Both the position numbers and the translations under genes were made by a program. This document shows, piece by piece, positions 42,520-50,083 of a DNA stretch of 64,000 nt (positions are counted from its first letter, which is position 1; each line of letters begins with the position of its first letter). The notes below the pieces were generated by a model. That model had not been told where the DNA came from, made no database searches, and saw nothing but the letters and a program-made list of their open reading frames with translations. The stretch comes from Rhodobacter sp. GTDB taxonomy: Bacteria > Pseudomonadota > Alphaproteobacteria > Rhodobacterales > Rhodobacteraceae. The stretch covers positions 52,585 through 116,584 of the forward strand of contig JAIYAE010000024.1 of the NCBI GenBank assembly GCA_027489175.1, written 5' to 3'.

Positions 42520-44087
42520 ATCTCGATCAGACGTGGCCCGTCTTGCGGGTGCGAAAGGGCGTCGATCACCGCTTCGGGGTCTTGCGGGATGCTGGCGAAG
42601 GGCAGGCCGCAGGCGAAGGCAAAGCTTTCCATCTCCAGCGGTGAGGGGTCGCAGCCCAGGACATCGACCTTGGCACCACGCATCGCTTCGGCAATCTCGC
42701 GAAAGCCGGCGTTGTTCCAGACGACAAAGGTGATCGGCAGCTTTTCGTCCAGAGCGGTGCGCAATTCGCCAGGGCTGAATTGCAAGCCGCCATCGCCGAT
42801 CAGGCAGACGACCGGCACACCGGGGGCCGCAATCGCAGCACCCACAGCAGCGCCGGGCGCATAGCCAAGCGCACCATAGCCGGTGGCGGCGTTGAACCAG
42901 CCGCCGGGGCGGTCATGGTCGTAGTATAGGTTCGCGGCATAGACCGGTTGGGTGCTGTCACCGACGATGATCGCGCCGGGGGTGGCGGTGCGGATCGCCT
43001 CGACCATTTCCAGCTGGCCGGGCAAGGGTTCGTAAAGTCCCGCAAGCTCGGCCAGGGCGGCGCGGCGGGTGCCTTCCGCCCGGGCGGCGCCTTCGCGGTT
43101 TGACCGCATGATCATCGGCAAGAGCCCGTTCATCACCGTGCCCGCATCGCCGCGCAGCGGCAGGCGCGCGGGGTGCCGGGCAAGTTGTTCGGCACAGATG
43201 TCGATCCGGATCATCGCCGAAAGGTCCGGCACACCGCCCTTGGCGTAGACGTCATAATCGGTCGGCCCGATTTCCGTGCCGATGGCCACCACCTGATCGG
43301 CCGCAGCAATCATCATCCGCACGGCGTTCAGGCTGGGCGAGGCGGGAACCACCAGCCGGTGCCCATGCATCGCGCCGCGGGCGTTGGCGGTCAGGATCAC
43401 CGGCGCATCCAGCGTCTCGGCCAGCTTTTGCAAGGTCGCTTCCGCCCGCCGGACCCCGCCACCCGCCAGGATCACCACACGCTCGGCATTGTTCAGGGCG
43501 GTGGCCACGCTGCGCAGCCGCCCCAAGGGCAGCGGCATCGCGGGGGCCCCATCCACTGGTGGCGGCAGGGCGGGGCAGGGTTGGCCCATCATGTTGGTGG
43601 AAATCTGGATATGGGCGGGGCCGGGGCGGCTGCCGGTCATCGCGGCAAAGGCGCGGTCCAGCACCTCCCCCAGCTTTTTCGGGTCGGTCACGGTTTCCGA
43701 ATGGCAAAGGGTCGCGACCATCGCGCCTTGGTCCGGCAGTTCGTGCAAGCGGCCCAGCCCCTTGCCCAGCGTGTCGCTGCGCCCAAGGCCCGACACAACC
43801 AGCATCGGTACCGAATCCGCTCGCGCCTGCGCCATGGCGGTCAGGATATTGGTCAGCCCCGGCCCGGTGATGACAAAGGCCACGCCGGGCTTGCCGGTGA
43901 CACGGGCATAGCCGTCCGCCATGAAGCCCGCGCCCTGTTCGTGGCGAGGAGTGACGTGGCGGATGCGGTCGGAGGCGGCGGCAAGGCCGCGATAAAGTTC
44001 GATCGTGTGTACCCCGGGGATGCCGAACACAACCTCAACCCCGCGCGCGGCAAGCCCCTCGACCAGACGGATACCGACGGTGGTCAT
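42507..44087 (-). CDS. ThDP-dependent decarboxylase, AruI-like (5-guanidino-2-oxopentanoate decarboxylase)
   Basis: The product is 526 aa. The catalytic Glu is E50 (TPRHEQGAGFMADGYAR), and the ThDP-Mg site is GDGGLQFSPGEL...NN (about 442-470). The sequence belongs to the acetolactate-synthase-like family without the usual ALS regulatory partner. A PLP aminotransferase of the AruH type is just upstream (4-bp overlap), which matches the arginine transaminase pathway of Pseudomonas aeruginosa, where AruH makes 2-ketoarginine and AruI decarboxylates it. Other 2-oxo acids are possible. Confidence 0.75.
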   Translation of the reverse strand: MTTVGIRLVEGLAARGVEVVFGIPGVHTIELYRGLAAASDRIRHVTPRHEQGAGFMADGYARVTGKPGVAFVITGPGLTNILTAMAQARADSVPMLVVSGLGRSDTLGKGLGRLHELPDQGAMVATLCHSETVTDPKKLGEVLDRAFAAMTGSRPGPAHIQISTNMMGQPCPALPPPVDGAPAMPLPLGRLRSVATALNNAERVVILAGGGVRRAEATLQKLAETLDAPVILTANARGAMHGHRLVVPASPSLNAVRMMIAAADQVVAIGTEIGPTDYDVYAKGGVPDLSAMIRIDICAEQLARHPARLPLRGDAGTVMNGLLPMIMRSNREGAARAEGTRRAALAELAGLYEPLPGQLEMVEAIRTATPGAIIVGDSTQPVYAANLYYDHDRPGGWFNAATGYGALGYAPGAAVGAAIAAPGVPVVCLIGDGGLQFSPGELRTALDEKLPITFVVWNNAGFREIAEAMRGAKVDVLGCDPSPLEMESFAFACGLPFASIPQDPEAVIDALSHPQDGPRLIEIQVP

Positions 44088-45271
44088 GCTGCATTCCCCA
44101 ACAAGGTGGCGGCGTGGGCGGCGATGCGGGCCGTTGCCTCCATTATACGCGCATCGGGCTGGGTCAGCGACAGCCGCAACCAGCCGCCAAGCCCCGCACC
44201 AAAGCTTTCGCCGGGCATTACCGCCACGCGCTCCCGCTCCAGCAGGCTGGTGGCAAAGGCGGTGCCGGAGAGGCCCGTTGCGCGCACATCGACCAGTGCG
44301 AACATGCCGGCCTGCGGCTGGTGGACCCGCAGTCCCGCCACCCCGTCCAGTGCCTGCCCGATCAGGCCGGCCCGGCGCGAGAAGCGTTCCGCCATACCGT
44401 CTGCAACCGGCGAAGGTTCGGAAACTGCAAGCGCTGTCATGTCAGCGATGAAAGGTTGCGACCCAAAAAGCATGGTTTCTGAAAGTGGCAGCAGGCGCTG
44501 GCAGAACTCAGCCGGGCCGATGCACCAGCCGGACCGGAAGCCCGGCGCCGCGTGCGACTTGGAGATGGACGAGGCGATGACCACCCGGTCCGCCAGATCG
44601 GCAAAGTCGAGGGGGGAGGCGAAGGGCACGCCCGGAAACACCAGATCCTCGTAAACCTCATCCGACAGGATCCACAGATCATGCGCGCGGGCCAGATCGC
44701 CCAGTGCGCGGATATCTTCGGCCCGCAGGACGGCGCCGGTCGGATTGTGCGGCGTGTTGAGGAACAGGACCCGCGTGCGGGGCGTGATCCGCGCCGCGAC
44801 ATCGGCCACCTGCATCCGGAACCCGTGTTCGGGCCGCAAGGGCACCGGCACCACCCTTGCGCCGGTCTGGGAAATCAAGCCTTCGTAAGTGGCATACATC
44901 GGGTCGCCCAGCAGCACCTCATCCCCGGCCTCAACCAAAGTGCGCAGGACGGCGTAAAGCGTGGTTTGCGTTCCCGGCAGGCACATCACCTGATCGGTCC
45001 CGATCGCCCGCCCGCGCCGGGCGGTGTAGCGCGCGGCAAGGGCTGCAACTACCGCAGGCTCCCCACGCCCGTTGGAATAGCCCGTGCGCCCGGCGGCCAT
45101 CGCGGTGGCGACAGTGGCCAGATAGCGCTCGGGCGTCGGCACGTCAGGCTCGCCGATGGTCAATTCGATGATCTCGGTCCCGGCGGCTTTCAGCGCGCGG
45201 GCGCGGGCGTGGATTTCCCATTTGGCACCGCCCAGGCCTGCCAGGCGGTCGGTAACGGAAGCATATCTCAT
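44084..45271 (-). CDS. PLP-dependent aminotransferase, AruH-like (arginine:pyruvate type)
   Basis: The product is 395 aa, fold type I, class I/II. Motifs: LPGTQTTLYAVLRTL, LFLNTPHNPTGAV, SDEVYEDLVF and the PLP lysine in ASSISKSHAAPGFRSGW, followed by an Arg for the carboxylate. It overlaps the AruI-like gene by 4 bp and is overlapped by the TetR stop by 4 bp (ATGA), so the three form one operon. The arginine assignment rests on the partner gene. The product could equally be an ordinary aspartate/aromatic aminotransferase. Confidence 0.78.
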   Translation of the reverse strand: MRYASVTDRLAGLGGAKWEIHARARALKAAGTEIIELTIGEPDVPTPERYLATVATAMAAGRTGYSNGRGEPAVVAALAARYTARRGRAIGTDQVMCLPGTQTTLYAVLRTLVEAGDEVLLGDPMYATYEGLISQTGARVVPVPLRPEHGFRMQVADVAARITPRTRVLFLNTPHNPTGAVLRAEDIRALGDLARAHDLWILSDEVYEDLVFPGVPFASPLDFADLADRVVIASSISKSHAAPGFRSGWCIGPAEFCQRLLPLSETMLFGSQPFIADMTALAVSEPSPVADGMAERFSRRAGLIGQALDGVAGLRVHQPQAGMFALVDVRATGLSGTAFATSLLERERVAVMPGESFGAGLGGWLRLSLTQPDARIMEATARIAAHAATLLGNAA

Positions 45272-45948
45272 GGCAGGATCTTTCCGGGATAAAACAGCAT
45301 GGCGGAATGGGCCAGAAGATCAACCCCAAGGATGGCGCCGACCGACCGCAGGCCGATTGTCACAATCTCGTCTTGGGCGAAGGCATCGGGCAGCAATGAG
45401 CCTTCCAGCCACAGCCCGTCAATCAACCCGTTGCAGGCGATGGCCTCACCGCGCAACTGCGCCTCTGAAGCGTCGCGGGGCAAGGCCGCGATCAGTCCCT
45501 GCAGCGTGTTGCGATAGGCCAGATAGGCGGTCTCATGCGCCGCGAGCAGGGCTTCGTCGGTGCGGACCTTGTTCACATAGGCGGCCCAAAGAACGACGGC
45601 CCCGATGTCCACGACCGGAGGGCGGAGCGAGGCCGCAACGAAGGCCGCCAGCCGCTCTTCCGGCAGGGCGCCGACACCTTCCAGCGCGCCTGCGCCTTGG
45701 GCGGTCATCCCGTCCATCAAGGACAGATAGGCCGCGCGGGTCAGTTCGTCCTTTGACTGGAAGTAGTGCCGGATCAGCCCCGCCGTCACCCCGGCCCGCG
45801 CCGCGATGGCCCGCACGGTCGCCGCTTCCGGCCCGCCCTCGGACACCAGCGCCTGAGTCGCGGCGATCAGGTCGGCGCGGCGGGTCTCTTCGCTCTCGCG
45901 CCGGTAGGCGCGGCGGAGGGTGGGTTGCATGCGGCCCTGCTGTTTCAT
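45268..45948 (-). CDS. TetR-family regulator with BetI-like C-terminus
   Basis: The product is 226 aa. The HTH lies at about 23-65 (LIAATQALVSEGGPEAATVR, AIAARAGVTAGLIRHYFQSK). The C-terminal part (AFVAASLRPPVV..., IACNGLIDGLWLEG) matches the BetI_C-like group. It is the first gene of the aminotransferase/decarboxylase operon. ATG 45948 is the open start; ATG 45930 is the alternative. It probably controls this operon in response to a substrate. No clear dyad was seen upstream. Confidence 0.82.
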   Translation of the reverse strand: MKQQGRMQPTLRRAYRRESEETRRADLIAATQALVSEGGPEAATVRAIAARAGVTAGLIRHYFQSKDELTRAAYLSLMDGMTAQGAGALEGVGALPEERLAAFVAASLRPPVVDIGAVVLWAAYVNKVRTDEALLAAHETAYLAYRNTLQGLIAALPRDASEAQLRGEAIACNGLIDGLWLEGSLLPDAFAQDEIVTIGLRSVGAILGVDLLAHSAMLFYPGKILP

Positions 45949-46045
45949 GACAAGGAGAGAAAACTGTTATACGCCTGAGCAATGTGCCCAGATGTCCGGA
46001 AAGTCAAGCGTTGCCAACAGCTTTGCCGTGACCTGCGGATGGCTA

Positions 46046-46942
46046 TCAGCCCGAATGCACATCCTTGTGAATGATCACATCCGCCTGCGGATAGGCCTGC
46101 AGGATGGCGCGGCGCAGGCTTGCACCGATGTCATGCGCCTCGCGCAGGGTCTGGTGGCCGTCCAGCTCGATATGCAGGTTCACGAAGACCCGGCTTCCGG
46201 CAGTGCGGGTCTTGAGGTCGTGAAAGCCGCGCACTCCGGGCCAGTCGCGGGTGATGGCGGCGATGCCGTCCACCACGGCCTGATCGGCGGCCCGGTCCAT
46301 CAGTGCGTCCCAGGCGCCCTTGCCGATGCGCGCCGCCCCAAGGACCATCACCACCGAAGCGGCAAGCGCCACCACCGCGTCAATCGACCCGATTCCATGG
46401 GTGCCCGACACCCAAAGCGCGCCAATGGCCCCAAGGCTGGGCAACAGGTCGCCAAGGTAGTGCAGCCGGTCAGCCGCCACTACTTTGCTGCCCGTGGCCC
46501 GGGCCACCCGGCCCTGCCACCAGACCAGCGCCAATGTCAGCACGACCGACACCGCCATCACCACCATCCCGCGGCCTTCAGCCATCAGGACCGGCGGTTC
46601 GGGGGCAATCAGACGCGCGACAGCTGCCCAGCCGATCACTCCGGCCGACACGATGATGAAGGTCGATTGTGCCAGTGCCGCCAGATCCTCGGCCGAGGTG
46701 TGGCCAAAGGCGTGATCTTCATCCGCGGGCTGGGCGGCATAAACGATGGCCGCCGCCGCGCCCAAGGACATCAGCAGGTCCATCGCACTGTCGGCAAGCG
46801 AGGCGGCAATCGACAGCGCGCCGGTTTCCGCCAGCGCCCACAGCTTCAGCACCACCAGAATTCCAGCCACCAGCACTGAGGCGAGGCCGGCGGAAATCGC
46901 CAGCCCCAACCGGCTGCGCATCGTGTCAGTCGATCTGTTCAT
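46046..46942 (-). CDS. Cation diffusion facilitator metal exporter
   Basis: The product is 298 aa with six membrane segments. Metal-site residues are visible: DSAMDLL in segment 2 and the HYLGD (H-x3-D) pair in segment 5 (DRLHYLGDLLPSLG), plus a cytoplasmic domain ending DVIIHKD. It exports divalent metals such as Zn, Fe or Mn by proton exchange; which one is uncertain. The 3' coding end of the SH3 protein gene overlaps its start (46926-46942), so the two are co-transcribed. Confidence 0.87.
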   Translation of the reverse strand: MNRSTDTMRSRLGLAISAGLASVLVAGILVVLKLWALAETGALSIAASLADSAMDLLMSLGAAAAIVYAAQPADEDHAFGHTSAEDLAALAQSTFIIVSAGVIGWAAVARLIAPEPPVLMAEGRGMVVMAVSVVLTLALVWWQGRVARATGSKVVAADRLHYLGDLLPSLGAIGALWVSGTHGIGSIDAVVALAASVVMVLGAARIGKGAWDALMDRAADQAVVDGIAAITRDWPGVRGFHDLKTRTAGSRVFVNLHIELDGHQTLREAHDIGASLRRAILQAYPQADVIIHKDVHSG

Positions 46943-47519
46943 CCGGCTTCACCCCCCAGAGTGCTGCCTTCTGCACCCAGCCGCGCTGGCCGTCCAGCAC
47001 AACCCGGCACCAATCCAGCGTGCAGGCCTGAACCCGCCCGATGACACCCATCTCGGCCTGTGCGACCACCGTGGCATCTTCGGACGGGGCGTCGCGCAGC
47101 TCGGCCATGTCCAGCGTGACGAGCACGCTGCGCACGCCAGACAGCAGCGAATAATGCACCCAGCCGCCAGCGCCTTCCTGATCTTCAACGCGGCGCCAGT
47201 TTTCAAACTCGGCGGTGATCTTCAGCGGCATCCCTGCGCGGGTGAAGACCCAATCGATCCGGTGGGTAAGCCCCGGTCCGCGCCGGGCGTTCCCCTCATT
47301 CCCTTTCAGCGAGACATAGCGCGGCAAGGGCAGGTTGGTGACGCAGCCCACGTCGGGCTGGCACTGCTTTTCGGGTGGCTTTTCAGCGACGGCCTCAGGC
47401 GCCTCGCTTTCCGTCTCAACGGGCGTGCCCGCTTCCTGCGCCCATACCGGCATGGGTGGCGCCATAGCGCCAAGCGCCAGACCGAAGCCAAAGACCATGC
47501 CAAACCTTTGCATCTGCAT
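46926..47519 (-). CDS. Secreted SH3-domain protein
   Basis: The product is 197 aa. A signal peptide (MVFGFGLALGAMAPPMPVWA, about 8-27) is followed by a Glu/Pro-rich linker and two SH3-like halves (YVSLKGNEGNARRGPGLTHR, and DMAELRDAPSEDATVVAQAE to the end). The first half has the GNARRGPG turn of the SH3_4 bacterial SH3 family. A role in peptidoglycan or protein contact is usual for such proteins, but not specific. It is upstream of and overlaps the CDF gene. Confidence 0.82.
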   Translation of the reverse strand: MQMQRFGMVFGFGLALGAMAPPMPVWAQEAGTPVETESEAPEAVAEKPPEKQCQPDVGCVTNLPLPRYVSLKGNEGNARRGPGLTHRIDWVFTRAGMPLKITAEFENWRRVEDQEGAGGWVHYSLLSGVRSVLVTLDMAELRDAPSEDATVVAQAEMGVIGRVQACTLDWCRVVLDGQRGWVQKAALWGVKPDEQID

Positions 47520-47704
47520 TTGCCCTGACTGCCCGTTCCCTTCGCGCCACCGGTCCCAAAGGCCATGCCCTGCCCGGTAGCGCCCGCTGCCTCATCCCGG
47601 GGCTTGTGCATCGCCCCGCTTGGCCTCACCTTGCCTCAAGGACGCCGGATTTGGAAGGGACCCGATCCGGACGACCCCGATCTGGAAGCGCCGGAGAGAT
47701 CAGC

Positions 47705-48691
47705 ATGCCCGCCCCCCGCCTGACCGTTGTCATCACGCGCCGCCTGCCCGAGGTGGTGGAAACGCGGATGAAAGAGCTGTTCGATGTCGAACTGCGCGAC
47801 CCTGACACCCCGATGACCCGGGAAGAATTGGCCGCCGCCATGCGCCGGGCGGATGTGTTGGTGCCGACGATCACCGACAGCATCGATGCGGCGTTGCTGG
47901 CGCAGGCCGGGGACAAGCTGAAGCTGATCGCCAACTATGGCGCGGGGGTCGATCATATCGACGTGGCCACGGCCCGCCAGCGCGGGGTGATCGTGTCAAA
48001 CACCCCCGGTGTGGTCACCGAAGACACGGCTGACATGGTGCTGGCGCTGATTCTGGCCGTCACCCGCCGCATTCCGCAGGGCTTGCAGGTGATGCAGTCG
48101 GGCACCTGGACCGGCTGGTCGCCGATGGCAAACCTTGGCGGCAGGCTGGGCGGGCGGCGGCTTGGCATCCTTGGCATGGGGCGGATCGGTCAGGCCGTTG
48201 CGCGGCGGGCGCGCGCTTTTGGCCTGCAGGTCCATTATCACAACCGCAAACGCCTGCGCCCCGAGATCGAGGCCGAGTTGGAGGCGACCTATTGGGAAAG
48301 CCTGGACCAGATGCTGGCCCGGATGGACATTCTGTCGATCAATTGCCCGCACACGCCCTCGACCTTCCACCTTCTGAACGCGCGGCGGCTGCGGTTGATG
48401 AAGCCCAGCGCCGTGGTCGTGAACACGAGCCGGGGTGAGGTGGTAGATGAAAACGCGCTGACCCGTGCCCTGCGCGCAGGTGAGCTCGCCGGGGCAGGCC
48501 TTGATGTCTACGAACGTGGCACCGACCTGAACCCCCGGCTGCGGGAACTGCCGAATGTGGTCTGCCTGCCCCATATGGGTTCAGCCACCATCGAGGGACG
48601 AATCGAGATGGGGGAGAAGGTCATCATCAACATCAAAACCTTTGCCGATGGGCACCGCCCTCCGGACCAGGTCGTGCCCGGGCAGTTCTGA
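47705..48691 (+). CDS. D-isomer 2-hydroxyacid dehydrogenase (glyoxylate/hydroxypyruvate reductase type)
   Basis: The product is 328 aa from ATG 47705 (GGAGAG upstream). The NAD(P) loop is GMGRIGQAVARRARAFG (about 157-173). Catalytic Arg is in NTSRGEVVDE (about 241-250), Glu in the following segment, and His in PHMGSAT near the end. It most resembles bacterial glyoxylate reductases (GyaR/GrhpR-like). A second, distantly related dehydrogenase (GhrA-like) lies at 56551. The open frame begins 33 codons earlier, but the family starts near here. Confidence 0.85.
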   Translation: MPAPRLTVVITRRLPEVVETRMKELFDVELRDPDTPMTREELAAAMRRADVLVPTITDSIDAALLAQAGDKLKLIANYGAGVDHIDVATARQRGVIVSNTPGVVTEDTADMVLALILAVTRRIPQGLQVMQSGTWTGWSPMANLGGRLGGRRLGILGMGRIGQAVARRARAFGLQVHYHNRKRLRPEIEAELEATYWESLDQMLARMDILSINCPHTPSTFHLLNARRLRLMKPSAVVVNTSRGEVVDENALTRALRAGELAGAGLDVYERGTDLNPRLRELPNVVCLPHMGSATIEGRIEMGEKVIINIKTFADGHRPPDQVVPGQF

Positions 48692-48846
48692 TGCGTTCGG
48701 CCAGCGGCTTATGTGCCATTCGGGCAACGGTCGGTGGCGAAGCGGTGCCACATTCATGATGCGCATTGTTCTGCCGCCAATAGAGGACTAACCCAAAACT
48801 TGGCCTGTTCTGCTGACGGGAACCTCTCAAACTTCGGAGCTTAATC

Positions 48847-49053
48847 ATGAAAAAACTCATCACCTCGGTCATGGCACTGACCCTGGGTGCCTCGGCTGCC
48901 ATGGCTGGCGGCCCGGTTGTCGTCGAAGAAGAAATGGAAGTTGTGGCTGAGAAGCCGGCTTCCTCGGCTGGCCTGCTGCCGCTGTTGCTGATCCCGATCA
49001 TCCTCTGCGTCGCTCTGTGCGGCGGCAGCGATGACGACAGCGAAGCTGGCTGA
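48847..49053 (+). CDS. Tiny secreted membrane-anchored protein, paralogue 1 of 3
   Basis: The product is 68 aa. A signal peptide (MKKLITSVMALTLGASAAMA) is followed by GGPVVVEEEMEVVAEKPASS, then a C-terminal membrane segment LPLLLIPIILCVALCG and an acidic tail (GSDDDSEAG). The mature core is almost identical in the two genes downstream. CGGAG precedes the ATG. A strong terminator lies at 49082, so this copy may be its own transcript. I do not recognise a named family; small proteins of similar build (signal, acidic linker, C-terminal TM) are known near hemH in some Rhodobacteraceae, from memory. Confidence 0.8.
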   Translation: MKKLITSVMALTLGASAAMAGGPVVVEEEMEVVAEKPASSAGLLPLLLIPIILCVALCGGSDDDSEAG

Positions 49054-49081
49054 TCCAGAACGCTTTTTCTGATCTGCAGGC

Positions 49082-49113
49082 GGGCCGGTCGAAAGACCGG
49101 TCCGTTTTCTTTT
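49082..49113 (+). terminator. Rho-independent terminator after paralogue 1
   Basis: A 9-bp stem (GGGCCGGTC / GACCGGTCC, one G-T pair) closed by a GAAA tetraloop runs into TTTTCTTTT. It separates the first small paralogue from the other two. Confidence 0.9.
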
Positions 49114-49498
49114 GTCCTGCCCAGATTCTTGGGCGTAGCGGGGTTACCTGGGTTGGCACTCTGTGGCCTTGACCGAGCGCTTTTGCCCTTACGCCAAGCC
49201 CACGGCCAGCAACCGTAGCCTTGGTTGCCGATTTGCCTGCGATGATTCTTCCATGGCCCGGATGTCAGCTGTTGGGATGCAGGAAAACGCCCGGACATTG
49301 CAGAATGCGGCCCATCTAGGGCTTTTGACCCACAAAACCGGTCTGTTTCCGCGTTGAATCGGGTGAATCTGCCACAGTTACGGTTCAGCGGCGTTGCATT
49401 TTTGAAAATGGTTTGAGCGTTTCGGCCGAAACGACTACGTTTCTCGGGCCTGCTTCGGGGTCTATTGCCCCGCGGCGTCTGATTTTTTGGAGACTGCA
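49114..49498 (+). other. Long upstream region of paralogue 2, with a 16-bp palindrome
   Basis: This gap of about 385 bp has no believable gene; an open frame at 49163-49357 has no ribosome-binding site. At 49418-49433 lies the perfect palindrome CGTTTCGGCCGAAACG. A further hairpin CGGGG-tctattg-CCCCG (49457-49473) and a TTTTTT run at 49484-49489 lie just before the TGGAG ribosome-binding site. Together these look like an operator and a leader structure. Confidence 0.45.
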
Positions 49499-49729
49499 AT
49501 GAAAAAGATTCTCGCCGCTGCACTCGCGTCGACCATGCTGATCTCGGCCACCACCGCCTATGCTGGCGGCCCGGTCGTGGTTGAAGAAGAAATGGAAGTC
49601 GTGGCTGAAAAGCCCGCGTCCTCGGCCGGCCTCCTGCCGCTGCTCCTCATCCCGATCATCCTCTGCGTGGCCCTCTGCGGCAATGATGACGAAGACCCGC
49701 AGGTCGCGGTCACCGCTGCGACTGAGTGA
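49499..49729 (+). CDS. Tiny secreted membrane-anchored protein, paralogue 2 of 3
   Basis: The product is 76 aa from ATG 49499 (TGGAG 7 bp upstream). Signal peptide MKKILAAALASTMLISATTA is diverged from the other copies, yet the mature part VVVEEEMEVVAEKPASSAG and LPLLLIPIILCVALCG is identical in all three except one Leu/Ile position. The tail is NDDEDPQVAVTAATE, longer than in copy 1. Many third-position changes in the mature region with no amino-acid change point to selection on the protein. The third copy follows after 67 bp without a clear terminator, so both may be co-transcribed. Confidence 0.8.
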   Translation: MKKILAAALASTMLISATTAYAGGPVVVEEEMEVVAEKPASSAGLLPLLLIPIILCVALCGNDDEDPQVAVTAATE

Positions 49730-49796
49730 TCACAAGTAACGCCGGTTTATTGACCCGTGCCTTGGCCCGGGTCCAAATCCTGAAAGGAAACCTGAC

Positions 49797-50018
49797 ATGA
49801 AAAAGTTCCTCACCTCGCTCGTAGCGGCCTCGCTGGCTGTTTCGGCTACCACCGCCTTTGCTGGCGGCCCGGTTGTCGTGGAAGAAGAAATGGAAGTCGT
49901 GGCTGAAAAGCCCGCGTCCTCGGCCGGCATCCTGCCGCTGCTTCTGATCCCGATCATCCTCTGCGTCGCGCTGTGCGGCAATGACGATGATGAGCCGACC
50001 GAAACGCTCAATCAGTGA
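49797..50018 (+). CDS. Tiny secreted membrane-anchored protein, paralogue 3 of 3
   Basis: The product is 73 aa. Signal peptide MKKFLTSLVAASLAVSATTA, then the same core with Ile in place of Leu at the TM start (SAGILPLLLIPI), and the tail NDDDEPTETLNQ. AAGGAAA precedes the ATG. All three copies keep two Cys at the cytoplasmic- or periplasmic-side end of the TM (LCVALCG), which could be lipid- or metal-linked; this cannot be decided here. A 12-bp-stem terminator follows at 50049. Confidence 0.8.
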   Translation: MKKFLTSLVAASLAVSATTAFAGGPVVVEEEMEVVAEKPASSAGILPLLLIPIILCVALCGNDDDEPTETLNQ

Positions 50019-50048
50019 TCTAGGACAGGGTCGTCAGACCTTGGCGTG

Positions 50049-50079
50049 CGGCCCGGCTTGTTTTCAAGCCGGGCCGTTT
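50049..50079. terminator. Terminator hairpin after paralogue 3
   Basis: A perfect 12-bp stem (CGGCCCGGCTTG / CAAGCCGGGCCG) with loop TTTT is followed by TTT. It lies between paralogue 3 and the convergent FAD oxidoreductase gene (stop near 50084), and can serve both strands. Confidence 0.8.
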
Positions 50080-50083
50080 GCAT

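Noticed and set aside
43173..44654. 493-aa plus-strand frame across the decarboxylase and aminotransferase genes
   Set aside because: It spans two real minus-strand genes and has no fold-like pattern.
49163..49357. 64-aa plus-strand frame between small paralogues 1 and 2
   Set aside because: No ribosome-binding site, no similarity to the paralogues and no secondary pattern.
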